Shown in pieces: positions 5,545-8,574 of a DNA stretch of 8,574 nt. Where the stretch lies: contig CAZCAS010000054.1 in assembly GCA_964496725.1 (NCBI GenBank), positions 1 through 8,574 of the forward strand. Direction: 5' to 3'. Source of the stretch: JAZGHN01 sp964496725 (GTDB lineage: Bacteria > Chloroflexota > Dehalococcoidia > Dehalococcoidales > E44-bin46). A program made the position numbers and the translations under genes. Below the pieces are notes generated by a model. That model searched no databases and was not told the DNA's origin. It was given only the letters and a program-made list of their open reading frames with translations. Position 1 is the first letter of the stretch. Every line of letters starts with the position of its first letter.

Positions 5545-6939
5545 TTGCAAGAGTCTTGTGGCGTTTGCGGTGTTTATGCCCCTGATGAGGATGTAGCTCG
5601 GCTTACCTTTTTTGCTTTATTTGCTCTTCAACATCGGGGTCAAGAAAGTGCTGGTATTGCTACCACCGATGGCAAGAATCTCCAGGTTTACGCTAGGATG
5701 GGGCTGGTGTCTCAGGTGTTCAGTGAGGAGTCGTTAAGCAGGCTTGCCGGGGATGTTGCCATCGGCCATAATCGCTATTCCACCAGGGGTTCAAGTCGGG
5801 CAACTAATGTCCAGCCCATTGTAGTGGGCAAGGGCTCAGATACCATTGCCATAGCCCATAATGGGAATATCATCAATGCTGAGCACCTTTATGCCGAACT
5901 CTGTGAGCAGGGTTATATTTTCAAGACCTCCACTGATACTGAGGTTATTGCCAATCTTATTCTATCTTCACCTGAGAGAGGGTGGGTTAATAGGATAAGG
6001 TATGCCATGCATCGCCTGCAGGGGGCATATTCTCTAACGATATTGACCAATCATACTTTGTTTGCCGTTCGTGACCCTTTTGGTGTGCGTCCGTTATGTC
6101 TGGGAACCATTAATAATGGTTGGATGGTAGCTTCAGAAAGCTGTGCTCTTGACCATATTGGGGCTAGCTTTGTCAGGGAGATAGAGCCGGGTGAGATAGT
6201 TTCTATTAGTGATAACGGGCTTGAGAGCTATTGTGGGGGGACAAGCGAGAAAGCGTTGTGCATTTTTGAGTACATATACTTTGCTCGCCCTGATAGTGTG
6301 ATTAACGGACGTCTTCTATACCAGGCACGGCGGGCGATGGGGGCAGGGTTGGCTGAGGAGTACCCGGTAGATGCTGATCTGGTTATGGGTGTGCCTGATT
6401 CAGCTACAGCTGCTGGCATCGGTTATGCCTTCAAATCAGATATACCGTTAGGCGAAGGATTGATTAAGAACCGCTATGTAGGGCGTACCTTTATTGAGCC
6501 TCACCAGCGACTCAGGGACCTCGGAGTTAAGCTAAAGTTTAATCCCTTGTCACAGATACTGACTGACAAGCGGATGATAGTTATCGATGATAGTATTGTT
6601 CGCGGCACTACTACCCCTCAGGTGGTAAAGTTACTTAGAAAAGCGGGGGCTAAAGAGGTGCACATGCGTATTTGTGCCCCACCCATCCGATATCCTTGCT
6701 TTTTTGGTGTGGACATGGCTACTCGGCGGGAGCTAATTGCAGCCCGCAAAACCGTGCCTGAGATCAAGGACTTTATTGGTGCTGATTCACTGGGTTATTT
6801 GAGTATTGATGGCCTTATTAAAGCTGTGGATTTGCCCAGAGATACCTTTTGTCTGGCTTGTTTCACTGGTCACTACCCCGTCCCCGTTCAACTGGAGATG
6901 GATAAGCTAGCATTGGAGTCTATGTCGGCTCGTCGGTAA
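5545..6939 (+). CDS. purF: Amidophosphoribosyltransferase (glutamine PRPP amidotransferase), [4Fe-4S] type
   Basis: It catalyses the first committed step of purine synthesis: PRPP + glutamine to 5-phosphoribosylamine. Numbered from this start, the N-terminal glutaminase nucleophile is Cys5 (ESCGVCGVYAP), to be exposed by removing a 4-residue propeptide. LQHRGQESAGI (28-38), GHNRYSTRG (74-82) and AHNGN (104-108) are Ntn glutaminase motifs. The C-terminal phosphoribosyltransferase domain has the PRPP loop VIDDSIVRGTT (346-356). Four cysteines match the Bacillus iron-sulfur ligands: C239 (CIFEYIYFARPDS), C385 (PCFFGVD), C436 and C439 (CLACFTG). This is thus the oxygen-sensitive cluster-bearing class. 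A TTG at 5515 would add 10 residues, but it lies only about 6 nt after the predicted transcription start, with no space for a ribosome binding site. The TTG at 5545 has AAGAGG (5530-5535) 9 nt upstream and is preferred. It is first gene of the purF-purM-purH cluster. Confidence 0.95.
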   Translation: MQESCGVCGVYAPDEDVARLTFFALFALQHRGQESAGIATTDGKNLQVYARMGLVSQVFSEESLSRLAGDVAIGHNRYSTRGSSRATNVQPIVVGKGSDTIAIAHNGNIINAEHLYAELCEQGYIFKTSTDTEVIANLILSSPERGWVNRIRYAMHRLQGAYSLTILTNHTLFAVRDPFGVRPLCLGTINNGWMVASESCALDHIGASFVREIEPGEIVSISDNGLESYCGGTSEKALCIFEYIYFARPDSVINGRLLYQARRAMGAGLAEEYPVDADLVMGVPDSATAAGIGYAFKSDIPLGEGLIKNRYVGRTFIEPHQRLRDLGVKLKFNPLSQILTDKRMIVIDDSIVRGTTTPQVVKLLRKAGAKEVHMRICAPPIRYPCFFGVDMATRRELIAARKTVPEIKDFIGADSLGYLSIDGLIKAVDLPRDTFCLACFTGHYPVPVQLEMDKLALESMSARR

Positions 6940-6986
6940 ACTCTCTTTGCTAATAGAGTAACACGCCGGGTTAGGATGTTCTGCTT

Positions 6987-7003
6987 GGGAGGTATCGTCA
7001 ATT
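6987..7003 (+). promoter_or_regulatory. Strong Shine-Dalgarno followed by an ATT start codon for purM
   Basis: GGGAGGT (6987-6993) is the best ribosome binding site of the purine cluster besides that of purH. Seven nt later, at 7001, comes ATT, in frame with purM. The frame is open from 6962 (stop at 6959-6961) and holds no ATG, GTG or TTG before 7214. The position of the site fixes ATT as the likely start. Confidence 0.65.
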
Positions 7004-8008
7004 AAAGAGACTTATGCTGCTGCTGGCGTCGATATCAATGTCGCTGTTAAGGCCAAAGAGCTGATTGGAAAGCGTGCCCGGTCTACTCTCCGCCCTGAGG
7101 TACTGGGTGGCATCGGGTTCTTTGGTGGGCTTTTTGAGTTTAAAGGCTATCAACAGCCAGTTCTGGTTTCCAGCGTTGATGGTGTCGGCACCAAACTGAA
7201 GATTGCTTCTGTCTTGGCCAAGCACGATACCATCGGCATGGACATCGTCAATCACTGTGTTAACGACATACTTACCTGCGGTGCTGAGCCGCTCTTTTTT
7301 TTGGACTATATTGCTATGGGCAAGCTGGTGTCAGAGCGGGTGGAGGCTATTGTTCAGGGTTTAGCACATGCTTGTCGTGAAGTCGGCTGTGCTCTTATCG
7401 GTGGTGAGACGGCAGAGATGCCGGGACTATATAGAGGGAAGGATTACGACCTAGTGGGTTTTGTCATTGGTGTGGTGGAGAAGGATAAGATCCTCACCGG
7501 GAAAGCGATTGCTGCTGGCGGTGTCATTATTGGCTTGCCCTCAAGCGGATTGCATACCAATGGGTATTCCCTGGCGAGGAAGATTTTTGGCGAGACTAAG
7601 TCGGCGTTGGGAACTCATTATCCTGAACTGGGCCGGACTCTGGGAGAAGAGCTCCTGGAGTCCCATCGCTGCTACTACCGTCAGTTGAAGCCATTGTTGC
7701 CGCTGATTAAGGGTATGGCACATATCACCGGCGGTGGTTTAATCGGCAATGTACCTAGAGTTTTGCCTGAAGGTCTGGCAGCACGATTCGATAGTCAGTC
7801 GTGGGCTGTCCCCCCTGTTTTTCAGTTGATTCGGCAGAGGGGCAACGTTGACAGGGACGAGATGTATCGGGTGTTTAATATGGGCATCGGTATGGTGCTC
7901 ATCTGCTCGCCAGATAAGGTTAATCAGATAACTCAAGCGCTGCCTGAGGCTAAGGTTATTGGTAAGATAGTGAAGCAAGTGGGGAAGACAAGGGTAGTTA
8001 TAGATTAG
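7001..8008 (+). CDS. purM: Phosphoribosylformylglycinamidine cyclo-ligase (AIR synthetase), probable ATT start
   Basis: It closes the imidazole ring: FGAM + ATP to aminoimidazole ribotide, step five of purine synthesis. From the ATT at 7001 the protein has 335 residues, close to E. coli PurM (345). Its N-terminus (KETYAAAGVDI) matches the family opening Y-x-x-A-G-V-D-I. RPEVLGGIGFFGGLFE (31-46) and SSVDGVGTKL (57-66), part of the nucleotide/substrate site, follow. NDILTCGAEPLFFLDY, GGETAEMPG, SSGLHTNGYSL, ITGGGLIGNVPRVLP and EMYRVFNMGIGM are further family signatures in the expected order. Starting instead at the first conventional codon (TTG 7214) would delete 71 residues, including DGVGTK, and leave no functional enzyme. 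purM follows purF by 61 nt with no clear promoter or terminator between them, so it is probably co-transcribed. The function is secure; the unusual start is the odd point, and a sequencing error (ATG read as ATT) is the main alternative. Confidence 0.93.
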   Translation: MKETYAAAGVDINVAVKAKELIGKRARSTLRPEVLGGIGFFGGLFEFKGYQQPVLVSSVDGVGTKLKIASVLAKHDTIGMDIVNHCVNDILTCGAEPLFFLDYIAMGKLVSERVEAIVQGLAHACREVGCALIGGETAEMPGLYRGKDYDLVGFVIGVVEKDKILTGKAIAAGGVIIGLPSSGLHTNGYSLARKIFGETKSALGTHYPELGRTLGEELLESHRCYYRQLKPLLPLIKGMAHITGGGLIGNVPRVLPEGLAARFDSQSWAVPPVFQLIRQRGNVDRDEMYRVFNMGIGMVLICSPDKVNQITQALPEAKVIGKIVKQVGKTRVVID

Positions 8009-8159
8009 AGGAATTGTTTTTTAAAAGTTTGAGGCTAAAAGCTGATAAAAAAATTGAGGAAACGATTCGAGGCTAATTGAGCGTGGGAGTTGTTTTAGAG
8101 TTATGTTAACTACTAAGTAGTTTTACATAAAGTGGTTTAAATAGTGATACTAATATATA
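8009..8159. other. AT-rich purM-purH spacer with short repeats
   Basis: The spacer holds no gene I can support. GAGGCTAA is present twice, at 8031-8038 and 8069-8076, 38 bp apart. AACTAC-TAA-GTAGTT (8108-8122) is a perfect 6-bp palindrome with a 3-nt centre followed by TTTT. It could be a weak terminator hairpin after purM or an operator for purH. Composition is clearly more AT-rich than the flanking genes. purN, which often lies here in other genomes, is absent. Confidence 0.45.
8122..8151 (+). promoter_or_regulatory. Possible weak promoter ahead of purH
   Basis: TTTACA (8122-8127, 5/6) and GATACT (8146-8151, 4/6) are 18 nt apart. Transcription would start near 8158, just before the purH ribosome binding site, giving a very short leader. 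The -35 directly abuts the palindrome at 8108-8122, which suits an operator. The match is modest in an AT-rich spacer. Confidence 0.3.
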
Positions 8160-8171
8160 GGGAGGTCTTTA

Positions 8172-8574
8172 ATGCGAGCTATTATCAGCGTCTCTGACAA
8201 GGCAGGTGTGGCTGAATTTGCCAAAGGATTAAGCCAGCTGGGGTTTGAGGTATTCAGCACCGGCGGCACCAAGAAAGCGCTGGCAGCGGCAAAGGTTCCA
8301 GTAAAGGGTGTCTCTGAGATTACTGGATTTCCTGAAATCCTTGATGGCAGGGTCAAGACCCTGCACCCGGCGGTGCACGGTGGCCTGCTTGCCAAGCGCA
8401 ACCTGCCGGCTCATATGTCAGAGCTAGCTAGAAATAAAATTGAGGTCATTGACCTAGTGGCGGTCAACCTCTATCCCTTCGTCCAGACAGTCTCCAAGGA
8501 GGGGGTTACCCTTGATGATGCCCTGGAGAATATCGATATCGGGGGACCCACTATGATTCGAGCCGCAGCTAAGA
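8172..8574 (+). CDS. purH: Bifunctional AICAR transformylase / IMP cyclohydrolase, 5' part only
   Basis: It carries out the last two steps of IMP synthesis: formyl transfer to AICAR, then ring closure to IMP. Only the first 134 residues are present, because the window ends within the gene; there is no sign of breakage. They cover the N-terminal IMP cyclohydrolase domain of MGS-like fold: AIISVSDKAG (3-12), STGGT (29-33), GRVKTLHPAVHGG (59-71), NLYPF (99-103) and IDIGGPTMIRAAAK (121-134). The transformylase domain would lie outside the window, so bifunctionality is inferred from the family. The ATG at 8172 follows GGGAGGT (8160-8166) by 5 nt, a very strong site. It follows purM after 163 nt, on the same strand. 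Confidence 0.95.
   Translation, partial: MRAIISVSDKAGVAEFAKGLSQLGFEVFSTGGTKKALAAAKVPVKGVSEITGFPEILDGRVKTLHPAVHGGLLAKRNLPAHMSELARNKIEVIDLVAVNLYPFVQTVSKEGVTLDDALENIDIGGPTMIRAAAK

Noticed and set aside
6940..6959. ACTCT/AGAGT hairpin after purF as a terminator
   Set aside because: It is a five-pair A/T-containing stem with a 10-nt loop and no T-run, and purM follows closely and is probably co-transcribed.
7214..8008. purM starting at TTG 7214
   Set aside because: This would remove 71 conserved residues including DGVGTK. The sequence upstream of 7214 is recognisable PurM back to codon 7004.

Overview
The window (8,574 bp, moderate GC) looks like a stretch of bacterial chromosome holding a compact accessory operon beside a housekeeping purine-biosynthesis cluster. 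No tRNA, rRNA, CRISPR array or intact mobile element is visible. The small winged-helix regulator, the [4Fe-4S]-type PurF, the use of GTG and probable TTG/ATT starts, and KamA next to ATP-grasp genes would suit an anaerobic Chloroflexota (Dehalococcoidia-like) or related lineage. That is an impression from gene types only, and the taxonomy is not proven by the sequence.

Left part (1-4541): a short winged-helix regulator lies on the minus strand (195-506). It is divergent from a tightly overlapping four-gene plus-strand operon: a lysine 2,3-aminomutase of the KamA family (705-2072), two consecutive D-Ala-D-Ala-ligase-like ATP-grasp enzymes (2044-3048 and 3033-4064) and a GNAT acetyltransferase (4027-4512). 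The operon begins at a near-consensus promoter (TTGACA-N16-TATTAT, 572-599) and ends at a plausible intrinsic terminator (4517-4541). Neighbouring genes overlap by 29, 16 and 38 nt, each with its own ribosome binding site, which implies coordinated expression. KamA keeps the two aspartates used for lysine binding, so it probably makes beta-lysine. The two ligases and the acetyltransferase could then build and cap a small beta-lysine-containing amide or peptide. The product is unknown. KamA also carries an approximately 50-residue N-terminal extension with two copies of an NNx(x)EEEPPGK motif, which the catalytic fold does not explain.

Middle (4542-5471): a separate promoter with an extended -10 (4546-4554) precedes a long leader and an alpha/beta hydrolase (4707-5471) with a complete Ser-Asp-His triad.

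Right part (5472-8574): a purine cluster follows, purF (5545-6939, own promoter), purM (7001-8008) and the 5' part of purH (8172 to the window end). purM has no ATG, GTG or TTG start at the expected position. A strong Shine-Dalgarno sequence sits 7 nt before an ATT codon exactly where the family's N-terminus should begin, so an AUU start is the best reading. The products act at steps 1 (PurF), 5 (PurM) and 9-10 (PurH) of de novo IMP synthesis. purN is not between purM and purH, where an AT-rich 163-nt spacer with small repeats lies instead.
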